Shown: positions 16,927 to 28,837, numbered from the stretch's first letter. The stretch: 64,000 bases of DNA from Cellulosimicrobium cellulans (GCF_016907755.1 NZ_JAFBCN010000001.1:4278001-4342000), one strand, 5' to 3'. The notes: a model not told the origin generated them from the sequence alone. Numbers and translations are program-made.

Positions 16927-19667
16927 CAGCGCTGGGCGTCGTGCGCGCCGCCCGAGACCGGCCCGAAGGGAGGCCACGGGTCGGTCGTCGGGTGCAGCGA
17001 GGCGTCAGCGAGCGGCCCCGGTGCCGACGCCTGCGTGGACGGGAGGGCCGAGGGCTGGGACGCTGCCTGCGCCGGCCCCGCCACCGGGGCGAACGGCACC
17101 GACCGGATGATGCCGTCCTCGATCGCGGTCGCCGGGTCGGCGGGTGCCTGCGCGTGCGGCCTGCCGACCGTCGGCGCGGGGACGGGCGGGGCGCCGACCG
17201 GCGGTGCCGCGACCGGCCGCTCTGCCGGGTGGACCGGTGCGAAGGCGGGGAACGCCGGGGCGCCGTGCTCCGCGGGCTCCACGACGTCCTGCGCCGGCGG
17301 CTCCGGGTCGGGCAGCACCGACGGGCGGTGCGAGGGGCCGGGGAAGGGCGCGACGCTCGGCAGACCAGCGCCGTCGTGCACCCCGAACGCGCCGTCCGGG
17401 ACGACGCTGGGCGACCCCTCGGACGCGGGCGCCGGGCCCTCGGACACCGGGGCGAAGACGGGCCGGGCCAGGCCGGGCTCCGCCGGGGACGCCTGCGGAG
17501 TCACGACCGCCTGCGGCGGGATCGCCGCCTGGGGCGGGGCGACGGGGAGCTCCGCGCCGGAGGCCGGGAGGCCCTGGGGCGGGACCGGCTGCGCGGGCGA
17601 CGGCTGCTGCGGGACCGGGGGTCGCTGGGGCAGCGTCGGGTGCGGTGCCTGCTGCGGGACGGGCGGATGCTGGGGCGCGACCGGCGCGGGGACGTCGTCC
17701 CGGACCACCTGCGCACCGACGGGAGTCGGCCCCGACGTCGACGGTGCGTCGTGCGGCCCGGGTGCTGCGTCCGTCGGCGGCTGCCGGTACGGGTCGTCGA
17801 CGACCACGTGCTCTGCCGGTGCGGGGGCGGGAGCGGGGGCCGCGTCGGAGCCCTCGGCCGCGACCGGGACCGCGCCCGTGGGCTCGGGCGCGGCGTCGGT
17901 CAGCCAGTCGAGCGCGAGCCACCGGATCCCGCCCCGGTCGGGTGCGGTCGCCGCGAGCGCGGCGACCGGCCCCCCGCCGAGGCCGGGCAGCACGGCGTCC
18001 GGGTCGATCTGCGACCACGGCTCGAGCACGAACGCCCGCTCGTGGGCGCGCGGGTGCGGCAGCTCCAGGTCGTCGGCGACGGCCGTGAGCGTGCCGTACA
18101 CGATGAGGTCCACGTCGAGCGTGCGCGGCCCCCAGCGCTCGTCGCGCACCCGGCCGTGCGCGTGCTCGACGGACTGGCACGCGTGCAGCAGGTCGCGGGC
18201 CGAGAGACGCGTGCGCGCGAGCAGGACCGTGTTGAGGAAGTCGGGCTGGTCGGGGCCGCCCACCGCGGCCGTCCGCGCGAGGGGCGAGACCTCGGTGATC
18301 TCGAGCCCGGAGATCCGGTCGAGGTCGGTGATCGCGTCGCGCAGCGTCTGCTGGGCGTCGCCGAGGTTCGCGCCGAGAGCGAGCACCACCTCGACGAACC
18401 CGGCGGGCACGTCGTCCATGCGGTCGTGCTCGGCCGGCGGCGTGGGAGTCGCCTCGTCCTCGGCACTCCGTGCAGCAGGCTCCCCGGACGGGGCGGCCGG
18501 GACGCCGGCGTCGTGCGACGGCGCCGTGACCGGCGCGGGGGCGTCGACGGACGACTCGGTCGGCCCGGCGAACGGCACGGGCTCGTCGTGCGGCACCGTT
18601 TCCGGCGCAGGGCCGGGCTCCGGGTCCCGCGCCGCCAGAGGCGCGGCCGCGGCACCGGCGGCAGGGCCGGCGCCCGGGTGCCCGGGTGCGAGAGGCTCGG
18701 CCGGGGTCGGCTCCGGTGCGGCGGACGCGCCCGGCAGCGCCTCCGGTGCGGGCGCCTCCGGTGCGGGCGCCTCCGGAGCCGCGGGCGTCGCTGCCTCGAG
18801 CAGCGCGTCGTACGGCGCCGGGCTCGGCTCCTCGGCGGGCGGGGCGGCGGAGGTCGGCTCCTCGAGGGCGGGCACGACGGGCGTGGCGGACACCGGATCG
18901 CCGTGGACCGGCGCGGTCGGCTCGGCCACCACGGGAGCCTCGCGGGTCGCGTCGGACGCGTCGTCGAGGAGCGGGCCGGCGCCCACCGCCTCGTGCGCGG
19001 TCTCGTACGCAGGCTCGTGCAGGTTCTCGTCCACGGGCGGCAGGGCGTCGGCGGTGACGGCCGTCGTGCCCGGGGGGATGCTCGGCGGCATGACGTCGGG
19101 CGCGGGGGCCAGCTCCACGCGCTCCTCGGGGACCGGGGAGTCCCCGACGCCGTGGATGAGCGCCGGGGCGACCGAGCCCACGGGGATCGGCGCGACGGGC
19201 GGCGCGTCCCGCAGGCCGTGCTGCTCGGACCGCCGGGCGAGCGGCCCGACGACCGGCACGACGACGCGGTCGCGGCGGATGACGACCTCGACGTCCTCGA
19301 ACGGGACGGTGATCGGCGCCTGGGGCTTGTGCACGGCGACGTCGACCGCGACGACCTCGTCGTGGGTGAGGATCGTCGCGGCGATGCGCTCGGCCACCGT
19401 CTCGACGAGGTCGGCGGGCGAGCCCGCGAGCACGGCCACGACGTCCTCGGCGACGCCCGCGTAGCTGACGGTCTGGGCCAGGTCGTCCCCGCTCGCCGCG
19501 GCGCGCGTGTCCAGGTGGAGCACGACGTCGGCGCGGAAGAGCTGGCCCTCCACCTTCTCGTGGTCGAAGACGCCGTGGTGCCCCGTGGCGCTCAGGCCCG
19601 TGAGCCGGATCCGGTCGAACGGCCGTCCGTCCGCGTCGAGGACCGCTCCTGCGAACGCTGTGGTCAC
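16926..19667 (-). CDS. folK: FolB-FolK bifunctional folate enzyme with long disordered regions
   Basis: 913-residue fusion of dihydroneopterin aldolase (residues about 15-135: IRLTGLSATGHHGVFDHEK, then TILTHDEVVAVDVAVHKP) and HPPK pyrophosphokinase (about 430-590: VEVVLALGANLGDAQQTL, RWGPRTLDVDLIVYG, PHPRAHERAFVLEPW). The two act in successive steps to 6-hydroxymethyl-dihydropterin diphosphate. Between them is a Pro/Ala/Glu-rich stretch of about 290 residues, including PEAPAPEAPAPEA; after HPPK comes a Pro/Gln/Ala-rich tail of about 320 residues. Both look intrinsically disordered and are far longer than in usual fusions. The GTG start has GGGAG six bases upstream. Confidence 0.9.
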   Translation of the reverse strand: MTTAFAGAVLDADGRPFDRIRLTGLSATGHHGVFDHEKVEGQLFRADVVLHLDTRAAASGDDLAQTVSYAGVAEDVVAVLAGSPADLVETVAERIAATILTHDEVVAVDVAVHKPQAPITVPFEDVEVVIRRDRVVVPVVGPLARRSEQHGLRDAPPVAPIPVGSVAPALIHGVGDSPVPEERVELAPAPDVMPPSIPPGTTAVTADALPPVDENLHEPAYETAHEAVGAGPLLDDASDATREAPVVAEPTAPVHGDPVSATPVVPALEEPTSAAPPAEEPSPAPYDALLEAATPAAPEAPAPEAPAPEALPGASAAPEPTPAEPLAPGHPGAGPAAGAAAAPLAARDPEPGPAPETVPHDEPVPFAGPTESSVDAPAPVTAPSHDAGVPAAPSGEPAARSAEDEATPTPPAEHDRMDDVPAGFVEVVLALGANLGDAQQTLRDAITDLDRISGLEITEVSPLARTAAVGGPDQPDFLNTVLLARTRLSARDLLHACQSVEHAHGRVRDERWGPRTLDVDLIVYGTLTAVADDLELPHPRAHERAFVLEPWSQIDPDAVLPGLGGGPVAALAATAPDRGGIRWLALDWLTDAAPEPTGAVPVAAEGSDAAPAPAPAPAEHVVVDDPYRQPPTDAAPGPHDAPSTSGPTPVGAQVVRDDVPAPVAPQHPPVPQQAPHPTLPQRPPVPQQPSPAQPVPPQGLPASGAELPVAPPQAAIPPQAVVTPQASPAEPGLARPVFAPVSEGPAPASEGSPSVVPDGAFGVHDGAGLPSVAPFPGPSHRPSVLPDPEPPAQDVVEPAEHGAPAFPAFAPVHPAERPVAAPPVGAPPVPAPTVGRPHAQAPADPATAIEDGIIRSVPFAPVAGPAQAASQPSALPSTQASAPGPLADASLHPTTDPWPPFGPVSGGAHDAQR

Positions 19668-19795
19668 GTCGTGCTCCCGTCCGGTGCTCCGTCGCCGCCC
19701 GCCGGTCGGGCGGACGGACCTCTCGGCACCGTGTCTCGTTGCGTGTGTCGTGCTGCGCCGGGCCGGCCGCGCCGCGGGGCCCGTCGCCCATCCTG

Positions 19796-20740
19796 CTAGG
19801 TCGTGGGCCGCGCCGTCGAGTCGCTTCCGGTCCTCGGTCGGTCGGTCGTGCCCACGCTCCCGTCCTGCCGGCCCGACCCCGCCGCTCCGGCACGGGACCA
19901 GGCGGCGGCGACCCGCACGGCGTCGGCCGACGCGCGGACGGCGTGGACCCGCACGCACCACGCGCCCGCGGCGGCGGCCAGCGTCGTGATCGCGGCGGTC
20001 GCGTCGTCGCGCAGCAGGGGCGGCACGGGCTGCCCGTCGGACCGCGCGAGGAGGTGCCCCAGGAACCGCTTGCGGGACGCGCCGACGAGCACCGGCAGTC
20101 CCAGCTCCTCGAGCTCGCCGAGCCGGGCGAGCAGGGGCCAGTTGGACGACCCGGCCTTCGAGAACCCGAGGCCCGGGTCGAGGACGACCTGGTCGCGCCG
20201 CACCCCGGCCGCCATGAGCGTCTCGACGCGTGCCGCGAGCTCGTCGCGCACGTCCGTGACGACGTCGTCGTAGTCCTCGAGGTCGTCCATGACGTCGGCG
20301 TGACCGCGCCAGTGCATGCACACGTACGCGACCCCGGTGCGCGCGACGACGTCGGCCATCGCCGGGTCCGCGAGCCCGCCCGAGACGTCGTTGACGATCC
20401 GGGCGCCCGCCGCGACCGCCCGCTCGGCGACCACGGCGCGCGTCGTGTCGACGCTGACGACCGCGCCCTCCGCGGCGAGCGCGGAGATCACGGGCAGCAC
20501 ACGGGCGAGCTCCGCCTCGACCGGGACGCGGCCCGCGCCGGGCCGGGTCGACTCGCCGCCAACGTCGAGGACGTCCGCGCCCTCGCCCAGCAGCTCGCGC
20601 CCGTGCGCGACCGCAGCGGCGGGCTCGTACCACTCGCCGCCGTCGGAGAACGAGTCCGGCGTGACGTTGACGACGCCCATGACGAGCGTCCGGCCGACGT
20701 CGGCCAGGTCCTCGAGCCCGGCGACCACGAAGCGGTCCAC
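19796..20740 (-). CDS. folP: Dihydropteroate synthase
   Basis: Joins hydroxymethyl-dihydropterin diphosphate with p-aminobenzoate; the target of sulfonamides. 314 residues. Conserved segments: MGVVNVTPDSFSDGG (pterin/phosphate loop), DVGGESTRPGA, the barrel strand IVNDVSGGLADP, and LVGASRKRFLG. The C-terminal 40 residues are a basic, disordered extension. It begins 4 bp after folE and ends 128 bp before folB-folK, so the folate genes are in pathway-linked order folE-folP-folB/K. Confidence 0.95.
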   Translation of the reverse strand: MDRFVVAGLEDLADVGRTLVMGVVNVTPDSFSDGGEWYEPAAAVAHGRELLGEGADVLDVGGESTRPGAGRVPVEAELARVLPVISALAAEGAVVSVDTTRAVVAERAVAAGARIVNDVSGGLADPAMADVVARTGVAYVCMHWRGHADVMDDLEDYDDVVTDVRDELAARVETLMAAGVRRDQVVLDPGLGFSKAGSSNWPLLARLGELEELGLPVLVGASRKRFLGHLLARSDGQPVPPLLRDDATAAITTLAAAAGAWCVRVHAVRASADAVRVAAAWSRAGAAGSGRQDGSVGTTDRPRTGSDSTARPTT

Positions 20741-20744
20741 GGGA

Positions 20745-21397
20745 CTAGCGCCCCAGGATGAGGCTCATCGCCTCGGCGCGCGTCGCGCCGTCGCGCATCT
20801 GGCCGCGCACCGCCGACGTCACCGTGCGCGACCCCGGCTTGCGCACGCCGCGCATCGACATGCACAGGTGCTCGCACTCGACGACGACGATCGCTCCGCG
20901 CGGCTGGAGGTGCTCCACGAGCGCGTCGGCGATCTGCGACGTGAGGCGCTCCTGGACCTGCGGACGGCGCGCGTAGACCTCGACGAGGCGCGCGAGCTTC
21001 GACAGGCCGGTGATGCGCCCGTCGACGTTGGGGATGTAGCCGATGTGCGCGACGCCGTGGAACGGCACCAGGTGGTGCTCGCACGTCGAGTACACCTCGA
21101 TGTCCTTGACGAGCACCATCTCCTCGTGGCCGAGGTCGAAGGTCGTCGTGAGGACGTCCGCCGCCTCCTGCCGCAGGCCCGCGAAGATCTCGCGGTAGGC
21201 GCGCGCCACGCGGGCCGGCGTCTCGCGCAGCCCCTCGCGGTCCGGGTCCTCCCCCACCGCGAGCAGCAGCTCGCGGACGGCGGCCTCGGCACGCTCCTGG
21301 TCGTACGGCGGCACGTCCGCGGGGGCGCGCAGGTCCTCCGCCGAGCGGGCGCGCGTGATCGCGCCCTGAGCTCCGTCCGTGCCGGCGGGGCTGCCCA

Positions 21398-21398
<1 letters not shown>
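20745..21398 (-). CDS. folE: GTP cyclohydrolase I
   Basis: Opens GTP to 7,8-dihydroneopterin triphosphate, the entry to folate. 217 residues. Zinc and active-site residues are visible in [14 protein letters not shown] (Cys, His) and in [13 protein letters not shown] (second Cys); the [19 protein letters not shown] helix is typical. The ATG shares a base with the ftsH stop (TGATG), so folate synthesis genes are translated directly behind ftsH. Confidence 0.96.
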
Positions 21399-23503
<2,105 letters not shown>

Positions 23504-23704
23504 CGGCGACGGGGCGTGCGCCCCGGATCCCTCCGCTCGCGCAAGTGTTCGGGCTCGAAACTACACTCTGGACCTTGACGCCTGCTGGGGATCACGCCTC
23601 TGTTCGCCCAGGGCGTGGCCCACGTCGCCTGGGCGTGGGCGGCACGCCGCCCGGGCGCGGGCGGTCTCGCGCCCCCGGTGACCGGGGGTGCGCCCGCCTC
23701 CCGC

Positions 23705-24259
23705 TCAGCTCGAGTACACGTGCGGCGCGAGCGTCCCGACGAACGGCAGGTTGCGGTACTTCTCCGCGTAGTCGAGGCCGTAGCCGACGACGAACTCGTT
23801 CGGGATGTCGAACCCGACGTACCGGACGTCGACGTCGGTCTTCGCGGCGTCGGGCTTGCGCAGCATCGCCGCGATCTCGACCGACGCCGGCCCGCGCGAG
23901 CGCAGGTTCGACAGGAGCCACGAGAGCGTGAGGCCCGAGTCGATGATGTCCTCGACGATCAGCACGTTGCGGCCCGTGAGGTCCGCGTCGAGGTCCTTGA
24001 GGATGCGCACGACGCCCGAGGACTTGGTGCCCGACCCGTACGACGAGACGGCCATCCAGTCCATCTCGACATGGCTGTGCAGGCGCCGCGCGAGGTCCGC
24101 CATGACCATGACGGCGCCCTTGAGGACGCCGACGAGCAGGAGGTCCTTGCCCGCGTAGTCGCGGTCGATCTGCGCCGCGATCTCGTCGAGCCGCGCTCCG
24201 AGCTGCTCCTCGGTGAGCAGGATGTTCTCGAGGTCGCCTGCGACGTCCGATGCTTCCAC
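23705..24259 (-). CDS. hpt: Hypoxanthine phosphoribosyltransferase
   Basis: Salvages hypoxanthine (and guanine) to nucleotides using PRPP. 184 residues. The PRPP-binding loop is [15 protein letters not shown]; the flexible loop is in [29 protein letters not shown] is the C-terminal purine-binding segment. The GTG start at 24259 has AGGAG eight bases upstream, and this ribosome site overlaps the last codons of tilS, five bases earlier. Position between tilS and ftsH is the classic order in Gram-positive bacteria. Confidence 0.95.
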   Translation of the reverse strand: MEASDVAGDLENILLTEEQLGARLDEIAAQIDRDYAGKDLLLVGVLKGAVMVMADLARRLHSHVEMDWMAVSSYGSGTKSSGVVRILKDLDADLTGRNVLIVEDIIDSGLTLSWLLSNLRSRGPASVEIAAMLRKPDAAKTDVDVRYVGFDIPNEFVVGYGLDYAEKYRNLPFVGTLAPHVYSS

Positions 24260-24264
24260 GGGGG

Positions 24265-25413
24265 TCACTCCTGAGGTCTGGGGGTGGTGAGGGTGGTGAG
24301 GGTGCTGAGAGCCTGCGGGGGGATGCTTCGCCGGGGCGTCGTCTCGCGGCCCAGGGAAAGCCTGCCACACGCGCGCGCGGCCCTCAGGTCGCCGGGCAGG
24401 TGCACGGGCCCCTGGCCCCGCCACGCCGTGACGAGCGCGTCGAGCGCGTCGACGTGGACGGCGAACAGGTCGCTCGCGGGGCAGCCCGCGCGCAGCGCCG
24501 CGGCCCGCAGGGCACGACGGCGCAGGGCCGGGTGCACGGACGCGAGCACCTCGGCGTCGAGCACCACGCTCTCGGCACCCGACGCCGCGGGCCCGCCGAC
24601 CGGGCCACGCCCGCCGTCGTCCGAGGACTCCACGAGGGCCGTCGCGAGGGTGTCCGCGGCGAGCGCGTCGAGCAGGTCGGCGTCGTCGCGGAGCAGGTCC
24701 GCGGTCCGCGCGAGCGCCGGCACCGCCCCGGGCCCGAGCACGTCGACGAGCGCGGGCACGACGCGCGCGCGCACCTGCGAGCGCAGGGGCAGCGCCGCAG
24801 CGCCGGGCGGCCCCGGGGCGTCACCCGACGGCGCCGGTCCGTTCGTGGGGTCGTCCCACCACGCGAGCCCGAGCGTCCGGCACACGGCCTCGGTGTCCGC
24901 GCGCCGCAGCGCGAGGAACGGGCGCCGGTGGAAGCCGCGACGGGGCGCCATCCCGGCGAGCGAGCGGGCACCGGCCCCGCGGGCGAGCCCGAGCAGCACC
25001 GTCTCCGCCTGGTCGTCGAGCGTGTGCCCCAGGAGCACCGCGGCCGCACCGTGCTCGACCGCCACCGCGTCCAGCGCGGCGTACCGGGCCGTGCGCGCCG
25101 AAGCCTCCGGGCCGTCGCCCGACGCCGGCACGACGACGCGACGCACCTCGACCGGGTCGAGCCCCAGCCCGCGGCAGCGCTCCGCGGCGTCCGCCGCGAC
25201 GCCCGCGCTGCCCGCCTGGAGACCGTGGTCCACGACGACGGCGCCCGCGCGCAGCCCGAGCCGGGGCGCGACGAACGCCGTGGCGGCCGCGAGCGCCGTC
25301 GAGTCGGCGCCACCCGAGCACGCCACGAGCACGAGGGACCCGGGGTCCAGGTCCTCGAGCGCGCCGCGCACGCCCCGGCGGACGGCGGCGACGACGGGTG
25401 CCGGCCCGCCCAC
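24265..25413 (-). CDS. tilS: tRNA(Ile)-lysidine synthetase
   Basis: Modifies cytidine 34 of tRNA-Ile(CAU) to lysidine so it reads AUA; essential. About 382 residues. The N-type ATP pyrophosphatase P-loop is [14 protein letters not shown]; the family segments [20 protein letters not shown] and [16 protein letters not shown] follow, with WWDDPTN. The shorter actinobacterial form is seen, with a reduced C-terminal domain. The GTG at 25413 is the first start after the metalloprotease stop (25418-25420); the exact start is moderately certain. Confidence 0.92.
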   Translation of the reverse strand: MGGPAPVVAAVRRGVRGALEDLDPGSLVLVACSGGADSTALAAATAFVAPRLGLRAGAVVVDHGLQAGSAGVAADAAERCRGLGLDPVEVRRVVVPASGDGPEASARTARYAALDAVAVEHGAAAVLLGHTLDDQAETVLLGLARGAGARSLAGMAPRRGFHRRPFLALRRADTEAVCRTLGLAWWDDPTNGPAPSGDAPGPPGAAALPLRSQVRARVVPALVDVLGPGAVPALARTADLLRDDADLLDALAADTLATALVESSDDGGRGPVGGPAASGAESVVLDAEVLASVHPALRRRALRAAALRAGCPASDLFAVHVDALDALVTAWRGQGPVHLPGDLRAARACGRLSLGRETTPRRSIPPQALSTLTTLTTPRPQE

Positions 25414-25417
25414 CGGC

Positions 25418-26617
25418 TCAGCCGTGGACGCGGCGCACCCAGGCGCGCGCGTCGGCGATCTCGCGGGCGGTCGGCAGGTTCTCGGGCGCCGCCCACACGG
25501 CGTTGAACCCGTCGCGCCCGACCTCCTTCTCGACCGCGCGCACGAACGCCGCGCCGTCGCGGTACTGCGCGATCTTGGCGTCCATGCCGAGCACCCGACG
25601 GAGCACGACGTCGAACCCGGAGCGCCCCTCGCCGTCGCGCCGGGCCTCGAACTTGCGACGGATGCTGCGCACCGTGCGCACGGTGCGCGGCCCGACGGCG
25701 TCCATCGCCACGTCGGCGTGCCCCTCCAGCAGGGCCATGACGGCCGTGACGTCGGCGAGGCGGTCCTGCTCCTCGGGCGTGAGGAGGCCGTCGACGAAGG
25801 TCCCGTCCTCGCCACGCACGGCGTGGAGGACCGCGCGCCCCACGGTGGCGAGCTTCTCGCGCAGCCGCGCCTCGGCGAGCCGGCGCGACGACGCGGAGAG
25901 CTCGGTGAGCAGCGCGCTCGCCCGCGCGCGCAGGTGGTCCGCGAGCCACGGCGCGGCGGCGAACTGGAGCGCGTGGGTCTGCTCGTGCAGGCAGACCCAG
26001 AGGCGGAAGTCGGCCGGCTTGAGGTCCAGGGCGCGCTCGACCTGCAGGACGTTCGGCGCCACCAGCACGAGCCGCCCGGGCGAGCCGGTGGCCGCGGGCG
26101 CCGGACCGCCGTCGGGCACGACGCCGGTCGCGGCCGCAGGCGCGGTGCCGCCCAGCCCGCTGTACGGGTCGAACTGCCCCAGGACGCGGCTGGAGAGGAC
26201 CGCGAGGACGGACCCGACCTGGGCGGCCCCGACGAGCGCCGTCGCCTGCGGGACGCGCCCGCGCTCGCCGACGAGCGCGTCGGCCACGCCGTCGGTGAGC
26301 GACGCCATGATCTCGGTGTTGGCGCGCGCCCAGCGCGCGCGGTCCACCACGTACACCGTGCCCAGTCCGGTCGTCGGCCCGGTCGACGGACCGCCCGCGG
26401 CGGGACTCATGCGCGTCACGTCGAGCACGTGGGGCACGGCGGCCTCCGCCGCGGTGCGCAGCCCCTCGACGAGGTCGGCGAGCTCGTCGCGCGACGCCTG
26501 CGGGCCCGGGCGCGCGAGCCGCCCGGCGATCTGCGCGGCGGCCGACCAGTCGACGATCGACGCGTCGCCGCGTGACGGGTCGCTGCCCGAACGGCCGTCC
26601 TGCTCGACGAGTGTCAC
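25418..26617 (-). CDS. Zinc-dependent metalloprotease (DUF2342, F420-associated family)
   Basis: A 399-residue protein of the DUF2342 family, described as a putative zinc metallopeptidase often found in F420-making actinobacteria. The zinc motif HExxH is seen in [16 protein letters not shown], with a later [13 protein letters not shown] that could supply the third ligand. No signal peptide or membrane segment. Substrate unknown. It directly precedes tilS (4 bp after its stop) in an order shared with many actinobacteria. The GTG start at 26617 was chosen from the N-terminal end of family similarity; upstream in-frame sequence is antisense to vapB. Confidence 0.85.
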   Translation of the reverse strand: MTLVEQDGRSGSDPSRGDASIVDWSAAAQIAGRLARPGPQASRDELADLVEGLRTAAEAAVPHVLDVTRMSPAAGGPSTGPTTGLGTVYVVDRARWARANTEIMASLTDGVADALVGERGRVPQATALVGAAQVGSVLAVLSSRVLGQFDPYSGLGGTAPAAATGVVPDGGPAPAATGSPGRLVLVAPNVLQVERALDLKPADFRLWVCLHEQTHALQFAAAPWLADHLRARASALLTELSASSRRLAEARLREKLATVGRAVLHAVRGEDGTFVDGLLTPEEQDRLADVTAVMALLEGHADVAMDAVGPRTVRTVRSIRRKFEARRDGEGRSGFDVVLRRVLGMDAKIAQYRDGAAFVRAVEKEVGRDGFNAVWAAPENLPTAREIADARAWVRRVHG

Positions 26618-26659
26618 CGTCTCACCGTATCCCGGGACCGGGAGTCGCGTGAGGGGCAG

Positions 26660-26680
26660 GGATATACTTCTGGGATATAC
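26660..26680 (+). promoter_or_regulatory. Putative vapBC promoter/operator direct repeat
   Basis: GGATATAC occurs twice, at 26660-26667 and 26673-26680, 13 bp apart, in an otherwise GC-rich region. The first copy also contains a -10-like TATACT (26663-26668). It lies about 20 bp before the vapB start, with GGAGGAGG as the ribosome site. Autoregulatory binding by VapB/VapBC is inferred from family behaviour. Confidence 0.6.
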
Positions 26681-26698
26681 GCACGGAGGAGGGGCCTG

Positions 26699-26932
26699 AT
26701 GGTTCGCACGACGGTGTTCCGCAGCAACCGGACGCAGGCGGTCCGTCTGCCCAAGGCGGTCGCGCTGCCCGACGACGTCCGGGAGGTGGAGGTCCGGGCC
26801 GTCGGCAGGTCCCGAGTGATCACCCCGGCAGGATCCGGGTGGGACGAGTGGTTCGACCACGGTCTCCGCACCACCGCTCACTTCCTCCCCGACCGTGACC
26901 AGGGGACCGCCGAGGAGCGCGACGCGCTGTGA
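26699..26932 (+). CDS. vapB: VapB-type antitoxin (AbrB/SpoVT fold)
   Basis: A 77-residue antitoxin. The N-terminal swapped-hairpin DNA-binding domain (about 1-45: TVFRSNRTQAVRLPKAVALP, then VEVRAVGRSRVI) is typical of VapB. The C-terminal part (WDEWFDHGLRT and after) is expected to wrap the toxin. A strong ribosome site precedes the ATG. The stop overlaps the vapC start by 4 bases. The pair reads opposite to the flanking minus-strand genes. Confidence 0.88.
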   Translation: MVRTTVFRSNRTQAVRLPKAVALPDDVREVEVRAVGRSRVITPAGSGWDEWFDHGLRTTAHFLPDRDQGTAEERDAL

Positions 26933-27351
26933 GCACGCTCTACCTCCTGGACACCAACGTCCTCGTGGCGCTGCTCCGCGGGAACGGCTCGTCGGCGCGC
27001 CCCAGGCTGCGGGAGGCGGAGGGGCGCGTCGCGGTCTCGACGGTGAGCGAGATGGAGCTCGAGTACGGCATCGAGAGGTCTAGCGACCCGCATCGCAACC
27101 GTCAGGCCGTCGACGAGCTGCTGTCTCTCGTGGACGTGCTCCCCTTCGACGGTCTCGCGGCGATGCACGCCGGACGCGTCCGCGCCCTCCTCGCCGCCCG
27201 CGGCACGCCCATCGGGCCCTACGACGCCCTCCTCGCCGGGCACGCCCGGTCGCTCGGTCTCGTCATGGTGACGAACAACGTCCGCGAGTTCTCCCGCGTC
27301 CCCGGTCTCGAGGTCGAGGACTGGCTCACGGGAGCATCAGACGAACCGTGA
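26929..27351 (+). CDS. vapC: VapC-type PIN-domain ribonuclease toxin
   Basis: A 140-residue PIN-domain toxin, expected to be a Mg-dependent ribonuclease (often cutting tRNA or rRNA) that is neutralised by VapB. Acidic site residues are visible: Asp in YLLDTNVLVAL, Glu in VSEMELEYGI, and Asp in IGPYDALLAGHA; the usual late Asp is replaced by Asn in VTNNVREFSRV, a frequent variant. The GTG start overlaps vapB. The stop lies only 10 bp from the convergent dacB stop. Confidence 0.9.
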   Translation: MSTLYLLDTNVLVALLRGNGSSARPRLREAEGRVAVSTVSEMELEYGIERSSDPHRNRQAVDELLSLVDVLPFDGLAAMHAGRVRALLAARGTPIGPYDALLAGHARSLGLVMVTNNVREFSRVPGLEVEDWLTGASDEP

Positions 27352-27361
27352 GCGACACCGT

Positions 27362-28837
27362 TCAGGCGGTGCAGCCGCACTCCGCGAGCGACGCGACGAA
27401 GTCGTCGAAGATGAGGCGCGCGCCGTACGTGCCGCCGACGGGGACGGCGTCGGCCATGAGGGAGAACACGAGGAGGCGGTCGTCGGCCGTGACGACCGTG
27501 CCCGCGAGGGAGGTGACGTTCGGGAGGCTGCCGGTCTTGGCGCGCACGACGCCGCGGCCCGCGTTCTCGAGGTAGCGCTCGCCGAGCGTCCCGGACAGCC
27601 CCGCGACCGGCAGCCCGACCGCGCCGGGCCGCAGCGAGGGGTGCGCCGGGTCCGCGAGCAGGCCGACGACCTCGTCGAGCTGCGCGGGCGTGACGACCGA
27701 GCCGTCGCCGAGGCCCGAGAGGTCGGCGAGGGACGCGCCCGTGAGGTCCACCCCGAGCCCTTCGACGGCCGACCGGACGGCCTGCGTCGCGCCCGCTCCG
27801 GAGCCGGGCAGCCCCGCGTCGATCGCGACGACGCGGCCCACGACCTCCGTGATGGTGTTGTCGGAGTGCTGCAGCAGGTACGCGACGACCTCGCTCAGCG
27901 GCGCGGACTCCACCGCGCCGACCGTGCGGCCGTCGACGGGTGCCGGTGCGCGCACCACGTCGCCCGCCACCGTGACCCCCTGCTCGGCGAGCGCGGCGAC
28001 GAACGCGTCGGCGGCGGCCATCGCCGGGTCCTCGGCGCGCGGCGCGTACTCCTCGTCCGCGAGCCGCGCGATGTCGACGGCGAGCGCCGCGACGGGCGCG
28101 ACGTAGCCGTTGCGCACGCTCGCCGGGTCGACCGTGGGCGCGACGGCGGCGCCCGTGAAGAGCGTGTCGTCGAGGCGGAGCGCGACCGTCGTGCGGCCCG
28201 TCAGACGGAGCTCGCCCGCGACCTGCGCGGCGAGGTCGCCGAGGCCCGCCCGGCCGTTGACCGCCGTCGGGTCCCCGGCGCCCGCGGCGAGCATCATGTC
28301 GCCGCCGCCCACGAGGTACACGGTCTCCTGACCCTCGAGGACGGCGCGGGTCGGGAGGGTCGCGTGCGCGCCGGGCGACGTGAGGGCGGCCGCCGCGGTG
28401 AGGGTCTTGAGGGTCGACGCCGGGACGTGACCCACGGTGTCGCCGCTCGCCCCGAGCACGTCGCCCGTGGCGGCGTCGGTCACGAGGACGCCGACGCGCG
28501 GGCCGAGCCGCGTGTCGGCCGCGAGCGCGTCCGCGAGGTCCTGCACGCTCGCCGTGGCCGGGACCGGGGCCGCGGCGTCGAGGGGCGGCAGCCCGACCTC
28601 GAGCGGGGGCGCCGCGACGGCGCCCGGCGCGTCGGGGAACGGGTTCGGCTCCGGGTACGGCGCCGCGGTGGTGAGCACGCCGGGCACGGCGTCGTACGCG
28701 TCCGCCACGACGTACCCGCCCGCGAGGACGAGCACGACACCGACGGCCACGCCCGCCCGCGCGCCCCAGCCCATGCGTCTCCCCCGGATCCGTCCGTCCG
28801 CCGCGTCCGCGCGCGCCTGCTCGGCACCGGCGGGCAC
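27362..28837 (-). CDS. dacB: D-alanyl-D-alanine carboxypeptidase/endopeptidase (PBP4 type)
   Basis: Periplasm-facing peptidoglycan hydrolase of family S13. The three penicillin-binding motifs are all present: SxxK (ASTLKTL), SxN (QHSDNTITE) and KTG (RAKTGSLP). A membrane anchor or uncleaved signal (AGVAVGVVLVLAGGYVVA) is near the N-terminus, then a Pro-rich stretch. The start is uncertain: GTG 28837 has GGAGG five bases upstream and is used here; GTG 28870 and ATG 28774 are alternatives. In relatives dacB runs straight into the metalloprotease-tilS cluster; here vapBC separates them. Confidence 0.9.
   Translation of the reverse strand: MPAGAEQARADAADGRIRGRRMGWGARAGVAVGVVLVLAGGYVVADAYDAVPGVLTTAAPYPEPNPFPDAPGAVAAPPLEVGLPPLDAAAPVPATASVQDLADALAADTRLGPRVGVLVTDAATGDVLGASGDTVGHVPASTLKTLTAAAALTSPGAHATLPTRAVLEGQETVYLVGGGDMMLAAGAGDPTAVNGRAGLGDLAAQVAGELRLTGRTTVALRLDDTLFTGAAVAPTVDPASVRNGYVAPVAALAVDIARLADEEYAPRAEDPAMAAADAFVAALAEQGVTVAGDVVRAPAPVDGRTVGAVESAPLSEVVAYLLQHSDNTITEVVGRVVAIDAGLPGSGAGATQAVRSAVEGLGVDLTGASLADLSGLGDGSVVTPAQLDEVVGLLADPAHPSLRPGAVGLPVAGLSGTLGERYLENAGRGVVRAKTGSLPNVTSLAGTVVTADDRLLVFSLMADAVPVGGTYGARLIFDDFVASLAECGCTA

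Noticed and set aside
23504-23704. Gene in the ftsH-hpt gap
   Set aside because: No frame with a ribosome site and typical codon use; only GC-rich hairpin potential (for example around 23672-23688) was seen.
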